A stretch of DNA of 24,573 nt from Paulinella micropora (taxonomy: Eukaryota > Cercozoa > Imbricatea > Euglyphida): positions 509,524-534,096 of the forward strand of contig BJOX01000262.1 of the NCBI GenBank assembly GCA_009731375.1. The letters run 5' to 3'. The stretch's first letter is position 1, and each line of letters begins with the position of its first letter. The notes under the pieces were generated by a model. It was given only the letters and a program-made list of their open reading frames with translations. It ran no database searches and had not been told where the DNA came from. The position numbers and the translations under genes are program-made. Below, piece by piece: positions 9,696 through 17,064 of the stretch.

Positions 9696-11658
9696 GCATG
9701 TGCAATGATGGTCTGTGCACGTGATATGGGTGTTTGTGCCACGTTGGAGCTAGAGTGTATGATGCGGGTGGCAGACTAAATGAATCTCTTGCATGTTCTA
9801 GAATCTGTGGCCACCAAGGTCTGGCTGGCCAATGCGGAAGGACAAATGCAACCCTTTTGCGGGATTTCATGGCAAGAAGGACTGACTGCCCTATTTGTCC
9901 AAAATTTGGTGCCCAAACATCGCGGCTCTCTAGGCGCCAATATATGATAAGCCTTCCCATGACATCTGGATGGATAGTCAGGTTTGTCAAGCCTGCGGTC
10001 AGCGCCTTGGAGTTTCTGTCTGCCCTCGTGTTGTTAGTTGTCTCGACCCAGCCCCAAAGTTTGTTTCGTATGTTGAGCTGTCCTGTATACACGTCGTCCA
10101 CCACCTTGCAGAGACGTGTGAGGTGTGGTCGCTTGGACCCACCTTTTTGCAGGTCTATGACTGCGTTAGCTGAGTCGAACACAGTGAGGACTGTATTACG
10201 ATTCTGAAGGATGGATCTGAAATGGAGAGGTATCACAGTCGCAGCCCAGAGCTCTCGTTCCGTCGACGAATTACCGATCAATTCAGATGGTAGAGGGATT
10301 GTTACGTCTTCTTCAAGCACATGGCCCCCAACCGCGAACTCGCCTGCATCCACCCTCAACTCGACGTCCTGTCGAGGTTGAAATATTGCACGTCTGCATT
10401 TGGCCGGATCCCTCAGGATGTGAAGCCAGTACTGCAGTTCTTGGCTTAGTTCTGACCCGCTCTGTGTAGTGACGCTTCTCCTATCGATTCTGTTGGCTGC
10501 GTTGACAGTCACCATCATTTCTCGAGTCATCAGCTGTGCGTTGGAGAGCGCCAGCTTGAGACTGATCAACGAAGATGCAGTTGAGTGCAGTTGCTGGACC
10601 GAAGCCCCTTGTGCGGAATGCACGTCCGCCAGGAGCTGGAGGATAGACTTGAGTAGTCTTTCCCTCTTGTCGTTCGGCACTCCCATCCACAAGTCCTTGC
10701 TGTTGATGACGTATCCCAAGTATTGTACCTCGTCCAAGGGTTCCCACTGCGTCTTCTCGGAAGTGGGAAGACCAAGGTAGGCAAACAGCGTCTTGATGAA
10801 CGTAGGTATGCCATCGTTGGTGCGTAGGAATTTGACAGCGAATAGGAAGTCGTCTGCATATTGCATGGATGGCAAGTTCAAGGTCCTTATCAGCTTCACG
10901 ACGACCCTCATGATCTTCCCAAACCAAAACGGCGCAGAACAGAACCCATATAGTAGCGTCTTGTTCTGATAGGTTTTGCTCCTGTGTCTGAAGGCAGAGT
11001 ATGGTGTACTTTTCCTAGCAAGCGGAATGGAATAAAACGCGCGTTGCAGATCCACCACGAACATCTTTGTGCCGCTGTCTCCGTCGAGTACCATCTGAAT
11101 GTCCTTTTCCAGCGTCTCCATTGTGAAAGGAGCCTTGGCTTGGAAGGAATTACTGAACCGTTTGTCAGTGCACAGCTTCGTCTTCTTGACTCCCGCTGGG
11201 TCAGCCAGCACTTGGAGAGGCTCGATCATGATGCATTCCTCCCTCTTCACTTCTACCGCGTCTCCACGGGTAAGCATGTCGTCAATTTGGTCGTCGACGA
11301 ATGCAATTTTCTCGAAGTAACTTGGGTGGTTCATAAAATCGGTCGCTGGAGGCTCACGCTCAAATCTGAGTTCTACACCATATGCGAGCCATGATAGCAC
11401 CACTGCGTCCGCCCCTATTGCCTTCCAGAACCCAAGCCTTGCCTTGACTGCATGTGCCGGTTCCTTTGAGTCTGCCCACGGGTTGCCTCTATTGTATGTC
11501 TCACCCATCGTCAAGATCTTCTGCTTGACCTCCTCTAACGAGCCCGAGCTATACTGTTCGACAGCTACTTGTGGTGTTGTCAGAAGCCAGGATACGTATG
11601 ATACCTCCTCCGCTGGTGTCGGCACTGTCTGCCTTGATGGGCAAAATATGCCAGATGA
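9667..11658 (-). CDS. Reverse transcriptase / RNase H of the Ngaro element
   Basis: This copies the element's RNA into DNA. Residues are counted from the codon at 11625. RT motifs are KLCTDKRFSNSFQ (150-162), the first catalytic Asp in FVVDLQRAFYSI (D192), LLYGFCSAPFWFGKIM (224-239) and the active site QYADDFLFAV (D258, D259), followed by LGYVINS. The RNase H domain shows the acidic set D426 (LRVDAG), E458 (ERELWA), D484 (VFDSAN) and D536 (RADRNSK). A C-terminal LPHWPARPWWPQ is typical of DIRS-type RTs. The open frame starts after a TAG at 11659-11661 but has no ATG before TMGETYNRG; the codon at 11625 is GTG. Translation may start by splicing, frameshift or reinitiation. It is the middle gene, with gag 480 nt upstream and the recombinase overlapping its 3' end. 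Confidence 0.9.
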   Translation of the reverse strand, partial: SSGIFCPSRQTVPTPAEEVSYVSWLLTTPQVAVEQYSSGSLEEVKQKILTMGETYNRGNPWADSKEPAHAVKARLGFWKAIGADAVVLSWLAYGVELRFEREPPATDFMNHPSYFEKIAFVDDQIDDMLTRGDAVEVKREECIMIEPLQVLADPAGVKKTKLCTDKRFSNSFQAKAPFTMETLEKDIQMVLDGDSGTKMFVVDLQRAFYSIPLARKSTPYSAFRHRSKTYQNKTLLYGFCSAPFWFGKIMRVVVKLIRTLNLPSMQYADDFLFAVKFLRTNDGIPTFIKTLFAYLGLPTSEKTQWEPLDEVQYLGYVINSKDLWMGVPNDKRERLLKSILQLLADVHSAQGASVQQLHSTASSLISLKLALSNAQLMTREMMVTVNAANRIDRRSVTTQSGSELSQELQYWLHILRDPAKCRRAIFQPRQDVELRVDAGEFAVGGHVLEEDVTIPLPSELIGNSSTERELWAATVIPLHFRSILQNRNTVLTVFDSANAVIDLQKGGSKRPHLTRLCKVVDDVYTGQLNIRNKLWGWVETTNNTRADRNSKALTAGLTNLTIHPDVMGRLIIYWRLESRDVWAPNFGQIGQSVLLAMKSRKRVAFVLPHWPARPWWPQILEHARDSFSLPPASYTLAPTWHKHPYHVHRPSLHMLAVLFDFTH

Positions 11659-12138
11659 CTAATCTTCTTGCACCATACACACACCATGTCCTGAAAGTAG
11701 TCTTTAAATACTTTGGACTTCGGTGCCTTGTGAGGGAGGAAGTCAGAAATCTTTCCTTGCAAGAGGACCCGTTGCTGTCTATCATAACACAGCAAGATCG
11801 CGAATCAGTACTATTAATAAATCAGGCGATGAAGTATGAAAATAGAAGCGTTTGCCGGACGCAATAGTATTAATTCCATCTGGGCGTGATGCCGTGTGAC
11901 AAGTACCATCTTTAAGGGAATCTAGTAAAATGCAGGGGCGTGTTGCCGAACCAAATTTGAGAAAGAAAAAAAAATAATAATAAAGTAAACAAATGAAATA
12001 AATAAAATCTATTTAATGACATAACAAAACGAGCCTAAGTAAGTGACAGCGTGATGCAAGTCATGCGCGTGTTGCGCTGTGTAGTGCCGGTCATGCGCGT
12101 GAAGTGTCGTCTGATAATTTTAGATTGGCTGTAACAGC
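11659..12138 (-). other. Gag-RT spacer of the Ngaro element
   Basis: About 480 bp separate the gag stop codon from the open RT frame. A second minus-strand frame (11580-11795) contains KISDFLPHKAPKSKVFKDY and overlaps the start of RT; it could be an upstream exon or the zero frame of a shift, but I cannot show either. The stretch near 11950-12010 is AT-rich, and TCATGCGCGTG occurs twice (about 12061 and 12091). Confidence 0.45.
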
Positions 12139-13398
12139 TCAGTTGCTAGAACGCTGTGGGCGCAGGCTCGGATTCAAAGTCCAGCAGTGCTCGGCTGTGT
12201 GGCCGCGTTTGTTGCAGTGAGTGCAAATGACGGCTGTACGTGCGGGCTGTGCGGTGTATGCGGTCTGCATGGCGGGCGCAAGCGTGATGATGCTTTGTGT
12301 AGGTTGGGCCACGTACTGAATTTGCGGCCCTGGTGCTGCTCCTTGCTGCGGAGGCATGAAACCGGGGACACTTTGCCACGCCAGCGGTTGCTGCTGTTGG
12401 CCATGCTGCTGCTGGTTCTGCCCTTGTGCAGTGTTCGCGCCGTACGAACCCTGAGGGCAGCTTCTCGCCCAGTGCTGGTTGGATCCGCAGATATGGCATG
12501 CCCCACGGTTCTGACGTCCACCACGTATACGCGGGTCGGTCGCCCTCGAGTTGGTCGTAGTAGGGCGAATCGGCTCCAGGTACGGGGCCACTTCGTCCGC
12601 AATCACTAGCTTTTTACCCACCAGTAGCATCTTGGCCTCGGCGTCTTCCACCTGTATTGGGTTTGGGCCACCCATATCCATAGCCAGTGTGGCCAGCGCG
12701 TTCGCCATAGAGATAGCGTCCGCCAACTTCTCGTTGTTTCGCACATAGGCGTTGCTCTCCAGAATCTGCAAAATTATCTTCGCCACGACGAAGTAACGGC
12801 GGTGTGATGGCTTGTCGATCAGCTTCGAGTCGCGCTGGCTCGATTCCTGCTTGGTAGCTTGGATCATCCCCTGCACCTTGTCAGTCAGCCTCGCGAAGTC
12901 ACCAGTGACCGCCCGCGTCTCCTCCCTAAGTGCGTTGCGCAGCATATCTCCAATGCTTGCCATCGTACTTGCGTCCAGCCCAGTGGAGTGGTAGCAGCTG
13001 GTGTCGGTGCGATCGCGAGGTGGAATAGTGGCAGCCGTCGTCGTAGTCGTCGTCGTACCTTGCCCTATCACGGTCTGCTGCTGGTGTAGCGATGGTGCTC
13101 CAAATAGGTTGACAGGGTTGAGTGGTGAAGCAGATGCAGATGGTGGGGTGTTACCAGTGCTTCCACCTGCTCCAGCACCGCTCGAGCCAGTCGCGGGAAG
13201 CCCAGTGGCCGACAGACTAGTACTCGATGTAGCAGCAAAAGTAGTTGAAGTAGTCACGTTTCCCCCACCGAATGCAGGGCCGCCTCCGTTGTTGCCGCTG
13301 CTGCTGCTGGCTGCGCTTGTCTTGTTGTCGTCATCACCCTGTTGAGCTCTGCGCTTCCTAGTAGGCCTTGGGGTCCTTTGTCCAGCTGCAGCTGACAT
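12139..13398 (-). CDS. Gag-like nucleocapsid protein of the Ngaro element
   Basis: This 419-residue protein is the presumed RNA-packaging protein of the retrotransposon. The first 130 residues are low complexity (Gly/Ser/Thr/Ala-rich, with a basic patch RPTRKRR near residue 12). A helical, better-ordered middle (about 145-275) likely provides assembly. Two CCHC zinc knuckles follow: CHICGSNQHWARSC (301-314) and CTHCNKRGHTAEHC (392-405), both with CX2CX4HX4C spacing, separated by a Gln/Pro-rich linker. The ATG at 13398 lies 13 bp inside the edge of the A1 repeat, as expected if A1 supplies the promoter and leader. The frame is intact. Confidence 0.88.
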   Translation of the reverse strand: MSAAAGQRTPRPTRKRRAQQGDDDNKTSAASSSSGNNGGGPAFGGGNVTTSTTFAATSSTSLSATGLPATGSSGAGAGGSTGNTPPSASASPLNPVNLFGAPSLHQQQTVIGQGTTTTTTTAATIPPRDRTDTSCYHSTGLDASTMASIGDMLRNALREETRAVTGDFARLTDKVQGMIQATKQESSQRDSKLIDKPSHRRYFVVAKIILQILESNAYVRNNEKLADAISMANALATLAMDMGGPNPIQVEDAEAKMLLVGKKLVIADEVAPYLEPIRPTTTNSRATDPRIRGGRQNRGACHICGSNQHWARSCPQGSYGANTAQGQNQQQHGQQQQPLAWQSVPGFMPPQQGAAPGPQIQYVAQPTQSIITLAPAMQTAYTAQPARTAVICTHCNKRGHTAEHCWTLNPSLRPQRSSN

Positions 13399-13411
13399 CT
13401 CGATTTCCCAA

Positions 13412-13637
13412 ATTCAAAAAACAACAGTAAAATTTGCTCTAAGCATACTTTTTTGTGCTAGAGCGAAAAATCAAATCTGAGGGTGAAGGGGTTGTCTTTG
13501 TAATATTCAAAATTTTTGGAGGAGGAATAATAGTTCCCGCTTAAGTACTCGCTTAATTTATTACCTAATTAACACTGCAGCGTTCACTTTTCAGTCTCCC
13601 TTACGGCCCACCCACTGATATTTGTGAAATGACGCTT
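13412..13637 (-). repeat. Ngaro terminal repeat A1
   Basis: The 5' end of the element on its coding strand, matching A2 (7202-7411). Compared with A2 it has a longer T-run in the first stem-loop, an altered second stem (GGAGGAGGAATAATAG replaces the clean hairpin) and an extra AAGTACTCGCTT near 13542. It probably contains the promoter for gag-RT-recombinase. Confidence 0.9.
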
Positions 13638-13666
13638 CTGATTTCGTCAACCAAGGAAGTCTGTGG
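13638..13666 (+). repeat. Inverted-repeat arm 1, inner part
   Basis: These 29 bases (CTGATTTCGTCAACCAAGGA and 9 more) are the exact reverse complement of 13719-13747. With 6879-6914 they make up one arm split by the retrotransposon. Confidence 0.92.
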
Positions 13667-13718
13667 TATAACATAAACATAAACATAAAGCTTAGCTGGG
13701 CATCGGGTTAAACTTTAC

Positions 13719-13783
13719 CCACAGACTTCCTTGGTTGACGAAATCAGAAGCTCCTTTTTTCTGACATTAGTCGATATCTCATC
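13719..13783 (-). repeat. Inverted-repeat arm 2, intact (natural empty site)
   Basis: This uninterrupted 65-bp arm matches, on the minus strand, the two retrotransposon flanks joined end to end with a single GCTT. With arm 1 and a 52-bp centre it forms a foldback structure of about 182 bp without the insertion, resembling a small non-autonomous inverted-repeat element. I see no clear target duplication around it. Confidence 0.9.
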
Positions 13784-14383
13784 AGTTGATCTCATCACTT
13801 ACTCCACGGAGCGAACAGGCCACTTGAGGTGTCACTGACCCTCCCTTGGGCTTGGTTTTTTTGAAATGGGTGCCATCTGTCGGGTCCTCTGTAATGGAGG
13901 TGGGAGCTCGTTCTGCAAGGGGCGCTTATGGAACGAGCCCTGGCCCCGCCTGGTACTAGGGAAGTAGTATAGGGTGCCACTACAAGACACTTTTTCAATA
14001 CACACCCCCCGCCCCCAGGGACACATACACGGTCGGCCCGCACGGGACAAAATGGCAATTTCCAAAAAAAAGCGGAAACGGTTAATAAAATGACACACGT
14101 AGTCTTTCTCAACATTGAACACAGTCACAGCTGTCAATTTGCGAAAAGAAATATATAACGGGTTTTGCGTTTTTTTCTTTTCTTTTTTGTTGAAGTTGCT
14201 GTTAGATAGGCGACGAATAAATAAAAAGGAAAATGAGCCGTGACCGAAACATTGATGACAGATATTGTTATGCACGAAAACTGTAAAATAAGCCTACAGA
14301 TTTTTTCCTTTGCTGAAAATCGCGTTTTTGACAAAGCGAAAAGAAGGCCATTTTACTCCTTGCAAAATATATAAAAATAATAT
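13784..14383. other. Junction between foldback repeat and virus-like element
   Basis: To about 14045 the sequence is GC-richer, with a C-run (CACCCCCCGCCCCCAGGG near 14004) and a stem-loop GCTCGTTC / GAACGAGC (13906-13938). From about 14050 it becomes AT-rich like the rest of the virus-like element. The left terminal inverted repeat of that element probably lies here, but it cannot be delimited because the right end is outside the window. Short repeats GCGAAAAG (14141, 14336) and AAAATGGC/GCCATTTT (14048, 14347) are visible. No gene is supported. Confidence 0.5.
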
Positions 14384-14866
14384 ATGTCCAATAATTTTGA
14401 TAACTTCAATAACTTTGATAATTATTCTGATAATTCTGATAATGAGAGTATAAGGCGAGACAGTAATGACTGGATAGAATATTATATGGATAAACAAGAA
14501 AGCATAGTAAATAGACATAAAATAACAGTAAGTAATCAAATAGAGTTGATAAATGAAAAAATAAAAGAGATGACAAAAAAGAGAGAAGAGCTTGAAGAGA
14601 GAGAGGATGCGATAGACGAAAGATTAGTAGAGATAGAAGAAGAGAAGCAAAAAAAGAAAAATAATGATAAAATGAAAAGAAAGAGAAAGAGAGAAGAAGA
14701 AAGAAGAAAGAAAGAGGAGAGGTTGTTGGATAGTTGGTTGCTAGCTAGAAAGCAACCACTGAGTTTGAGAGAGGAGGAGCAGGCGAGGAAGTTAATATGT
14801 AATGGAGATAGCTTTGATATGGTTTTGGATAAATATAATAAATACAGAAATAGGGTTGAGGGGTAA
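14384..14866 (+). CDS. Coiled-coil charged protein of virus-like element, function unknown
   Basis: This 160-residue protein is of unknown family. The first 25 residues are Asn/Asp/Phe/Ser repeats (SNNFDNFNNFDNYSDNSDN). Residues about 45-120 form a strongly predicted long coiled coil, rich in Glu, Lys and Arg, with a basic cluster KMKRKRKREEERRKKEE that could bind nucleic acid or act as a nuclear signal. A shorter C-terminal part contains LLARKQPLSLREEEQARKLI. An AT-rich, TATA-like run (ATATATAAAAATAATAT) lies directly in front of the ATG. It is the first gene inside the AT-rich element, upstream of an intron-bearing gene on the same strand. The base composition (AT-rich codons) differs sharply from RPS24 and from gag. 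Confidence 0.7.
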   Translation: MSNNFDNFNNFDNYSDNSDNESIRRDSNDWIEYYMDKQESIVNRHKITVSNQIELINEKIKEMTKKREELEEREDAIDERLVEIEEEKQKKKNNDKMKRKRKREEERRKKEERLLDSWLLARKQPLSLREEEQARKLICNGDSFDMVLDKYNKYRNRVEG

Positions 14867-14911
14867 AAATAGCTGACTATATAAAGTCCTGGGCAAGACA
14901 TTAAACTACCC

Positions 14912-14950
14912 CTACATAAACACATATTGTCCCTCTGTGTGTTTATGTAG
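14912..14950 (+). terminator. Perfect 13-bp stem-loop between genes
   Basis: CTACATAAACACA (14912-14924) pairs perfectly with TGTGTTTATGTAG (14938-14950) around a 13-nt loop. It lies 45 nt after the stop of the coiled-coil gene and 6 nt before the next ATG. In mimiviruses and their virophages, transcripts end at such hairpins, so it may mark the 3' end of the upstream mRNA. Confidence 0.5.
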
Positions 14951-14956
14951 GTTGCG

Positions 14957-15471
14957 ATGCCTCCAAAGAAGAAGGAAGAAGAGCCAGCACCAGCTCCGCA
15001 GGTAATTATATCTTTTCTTTGTTGTTCTTATTGATTGTTTATGTATTGTAGGAGCCTGTTGCACCTGCACAAGCACCTGCTGATGAAGCAAAAGTAATTT
15101 ATTTTTATTATTGCTTGTTCTCATTTATAATTGTGTAGGCTGAACCAAAATTTGAAACAGCGACAGCAGGGATGGCTGCTCTGACTATTACTGAAAAAAA
15201 AATCAAATTTACACCGACGAAAGCAGAGAATCAGTATTTTTTGAGAGGAGATGAGAAAAATATGCTTATCAGCATGGATAGGAAGGCTGGTGATGCTGCA
15301 ATTACAGGCATGGGAGCACGTAGCACACTCAAAAGTGTTTCAAAAGGAGACCTTGTCTGGGTAGTGTTTCTCAAGGATGGAAAAAAATTTTTTTCACCTA
15401 CCTTGGGCAATATTCCAAAAGTGTATGATGTTACACAGATTGCGAAAATACTTCCAGCTAAAGTTGATTAA
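14957..15471 (+). CDS. Small virus-like-element protein with two tiny introns
   Basis: The exons are 14957-15001, 15052-15093 and 15139-15471. The two introns are 50 and 45 nt, both starting GTAATT and ending TGTAG, and both fall between codons. The joined product is 139 residues: MPPKKKEEEPAPAPQ, EPVAPAQAPADEAK, then AEPKFETATAG and a compact 99-residue domain. That domain is basic/beta-looking (LTITEKKIKFTPTKAENQYF, LVWVVFLKDGKKFFSPTLG). The Lys/Pro/Ala/Glu tail continues evenly across all three exons, and the frame is kept through both splices. This is why I prefer the spliced model to a start at the internal ATG 15172. I do not recognise the domain. It is co-oriented with the coiled-coil gene and convergent with the integrase. 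A DNA-binding or virion-core role is only a guess. Confidence 0.7.
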
Positions 15472-15590
15472 GGAAAAAAAGTTCTTCTTTGCTTATCTTG
15501 GTAGCATTAAAAAATATTAATTTGCTTATTCTAGTTTCAATATCACCTACAGGGATATATGTATTAACTTGACTTAGCTTACAAATTTAT

Positions 15591-15606
15591 TACAGCTATC
15601 GCTGTA
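15591..15606. terminator. Stem-loop between convergent genes
   Basis: TACAGC (15591-15596), loop TATC, GCTGTA (15601-15606). It sits 12 nt beyond the integrase stop codon and about 120 nt beyond the stop of the intron-bearing gene. It could serve as an mRNA-end signal for either strand. Confidence 0.35.
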
Positions 15607-15618
15607 GGCGATAATAAC

Positions 15619-16620
15619 TTATAAATCCATTATCTCTTTCTTCTTTTTAATCCGGGGACTTGACCTGATATTCTCCGGTTTAATGTCTAATGACTTTAAT
15701 AAGTGGCCGGTCTTTTTTTCTTTCGTAGCTTCTTTAACTTTGTCGGCTAGTTGAGGTTTAACTTCTTCCTGTTCTTGTTCATTCATTTTAGATTTTAATA
15801 ATTGTTGAGGACTGACTAGTTCGTGGTCGCCAAGTATTAACTTAAAGCCTTTCCTACCTTTAACTGTATATACTTTCTTTGAATACTGAACATCACCCTT
15901 AGAAAAAACGGTTCTTTCTAGTTCTTTTCGCACGGTTGAACCCTTAGGAAATTTATTAATAAGACCGGCTCTGTATATTTCTTGGTCATTCTTCTTTTTA
16001 CCATCATAGACTTCCATAGGTGTAGCCTTTATTGTATTATGAAATGTATTATTATAATTATCAACAATTTCATTAATGTAAGGAACCCAAACAAAATCGT
16101 CATTAACTTCCCACATAAAATTCAAATCATTTCTTATTGTTCTAATAAATCTATCTACTATACCCATAGTTCGGTGGTCGCCAACTTCGTTAGTTGTATG
16201 TTGAATTCCGTTCTCTTTAAAGTATTCAGCAACTTGACCTTTATATTCACTCCCGTTGTCGGACGTAATCCTTTTAGGTTTCGGCATTTTTTTTAATCCT
16301 TCCAATACTTCACCAGTTGATTTATTTTTTATCGGTTCAATCCAGCCACGACGAGAATAAACATCAATCATTACTAAACCAAAGTTGTAGTTTTTGTTTC
16401 CTTTCTTAGTAGCTATTTTAGACATATCCATTAAGTCAATAAACACTTGGCTTAATGGTTCAGGTTCAGGGGCTAGTATAGTATTCCATTTTTTAGGGGT
16501 CTTAGATTGATGGTGTATTTCAGAAGCTTCTTCAATTTTCTTTTTTTCAAGTTCTTCCTTATCTTGCGGAGACTCCGTTTCCGTTTCAGTATTTTGAGGA
16601 TTGCTGTGTTTATGGTCCAT
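15619..16620 (-). CDS. rve-family integrase of virus-like element, copy 1
   Basis: 333 residues from the ATG at 16620; an upstream TTG extension is not needed because copy 2 starts at the same Met. It is a retroviral/polinton-type integrase that would insert element DNA into the host genome. The N-terminus is charged (residues 1-45), with no HHCC zinc finger visible. The catalytic core shows candidate D62 (FIDLMDM), MIDVYSRRGW (84-93), D121 (ITSDNGSEYKG) and GIVDRFIRT (153-161). In the last motif an Asp (D156) stands where the family normally has Glu, 34 residues after D121. The C-terminal part (KGDVQYSKKVYTV and HELVSPQQLL) resembles the SH3/chromo-like tail of polinton integrases. It differs from copy 2 mainly in its C-terminal third. 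It is transcribed toward the intron-bearing gene. Confidence 0.87.
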   Translation of the reverse strand: MDHKHSNPQNTETETESPQDKEELEKKKIEEASEIHHQSKTPKKWNTILAPEPEPLSQVFIDLMDMSKIATKKGNKNYNFGLVMIDVYSRRGWIEPIKNKSTGEVLEGLKKMPKPKRITSDNGSEYKGQVAEYFKENGIQHTTNEVGDHRTMGIVDRFIRTIRNDLNFMWEVNDDFVWVPYINEIVDNYNNTFHNTIKATPMEVYDGKKKNDQEIYRAGLINKFPKGSTVRKELERTVFSKGDVQYSKKVYTVKGRKGFKLILGDHELVSPQQLLKSKMNEQEQEEVKPQLADKVKEATKEKKTGHLLKSLDIKPENIRSSPRIKKKKEIMDL

Positions 16621-16665
16621 CGCAGAGGCAAGCCTCCGCACCTCCAAGTTTTTGGTGTTCCTATA

Positions 16666-17005
16666 TTAGAACTTCAAAAATATTTTAGATGTATCATTAT
16701 TTTCTTTTTTTGGTTTCTCGGGTTGTTGGTTATAAACATTGACACTAACACGGCTGGATTTCTTACCTCCCTTCTTAGGCTTAGGCTCTTCGTCTTCTTC
16801 CTCGCTTTCCTCGCTCTCACTCTCCTCTTCCACTTTCTTTTTTACCACCTTCTTCGCCTTCTTCTGTTTAGTCTTCAATTTTATACCCGCAACCCGTTGG
16901 GCAACGATATCTACAAAGTCGTGTTCTACTTCCTCATCCGAACTGCTCTCCTCACTTAGCTCACCGTCCCGCCCATCAATCATATCCTTAGCCAACTGTT
17001 TCTTA
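16666..17005 (-). CDS. Charged protein, copy 1, truncated by assembly gap
   Basis: The C-terminal 112 or so residues of the same protein that is complete at 18148-18648. It begins in the gap and reads KKQLAKDMIDGRDGELSEES..., then Lys-rich and Glu/Ser-rich blocks, and ends NNDTSKIFLKF. It differs from copy 2 by substitutions and small indels. The N-terminal part is missing because ten Ns (17006-17015) follow, so I cannot say whether the gene is really broken. Confidence 0.7.
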
Positions 17006-17015
17006 NNNNNNNNNN
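17006..17015. other. Assembly gap (10 N)
   Basis: Ten unresolved bases. The left side ends inside charged-protein copy 1. The right side (from 17016) begins downstream of integrase copy 2. Two contigs were evidently joined here, which bears on whether the duplicated cassette is real. Confidence 0.99.
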
Positions 17016-17064
17016 TTAATATTTTTTCCAATTAATCCGTTGTATTAAGTTATTAATTAAATAC

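Larger units (their letters stand above)
6911..13637 (-). mobile_element. Ngaro/DIRS-class tyrosine-recombinase retrotransposon (about 6.7 kb)
   Basis: Reading the minus strand, the order is A1 repeat (13637-13412), gag, RT/RNase H, tyrosine recombinase, non-coding stretch, B1 (7483-7408), A2 (7411-7202), a 215-bp unique piece, and B2 (6986-6911). Split direct repeats, RT with DIRS-type RNase H, and a tyrosine recombinase instead of a DDE integrase define this retrotransposon class. Such elements are thought to integrate from a circular DNA whose joined ends match the internal B1A2 junction. That is what is seen here: the A1 edge, the B1A2 junction and the B2 edge all share GCTT, and no target-site duplication flanks the element. 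A stop codon in the recombinase makes this copy probably defective for its own integration. Confidence 0.9.

Noticed and set aside
13880-13990. A tRNA-like or small RNA fold around the GCTCGTTC / GAACGAGC stem
   Set aside because: Only one stem is visible; no cloverleaf arms, anticodon loop or TPsiC-type GTTCRANNC box.
14536-14925. Minus-strand Ser/Leu-rich frame opposite the coiled-coil gene
   Set aside because: Shadow of the Glu/Lys-rich plus-strand gene.
15172-15471. PC4 or single-stranded DNA-binding protein call for the intron-bearing gene
   Set aside because: Size and beta character are suggestive, but the characteristic motifs of PC4 or OB-fold SSB are not seen; left as unknown.
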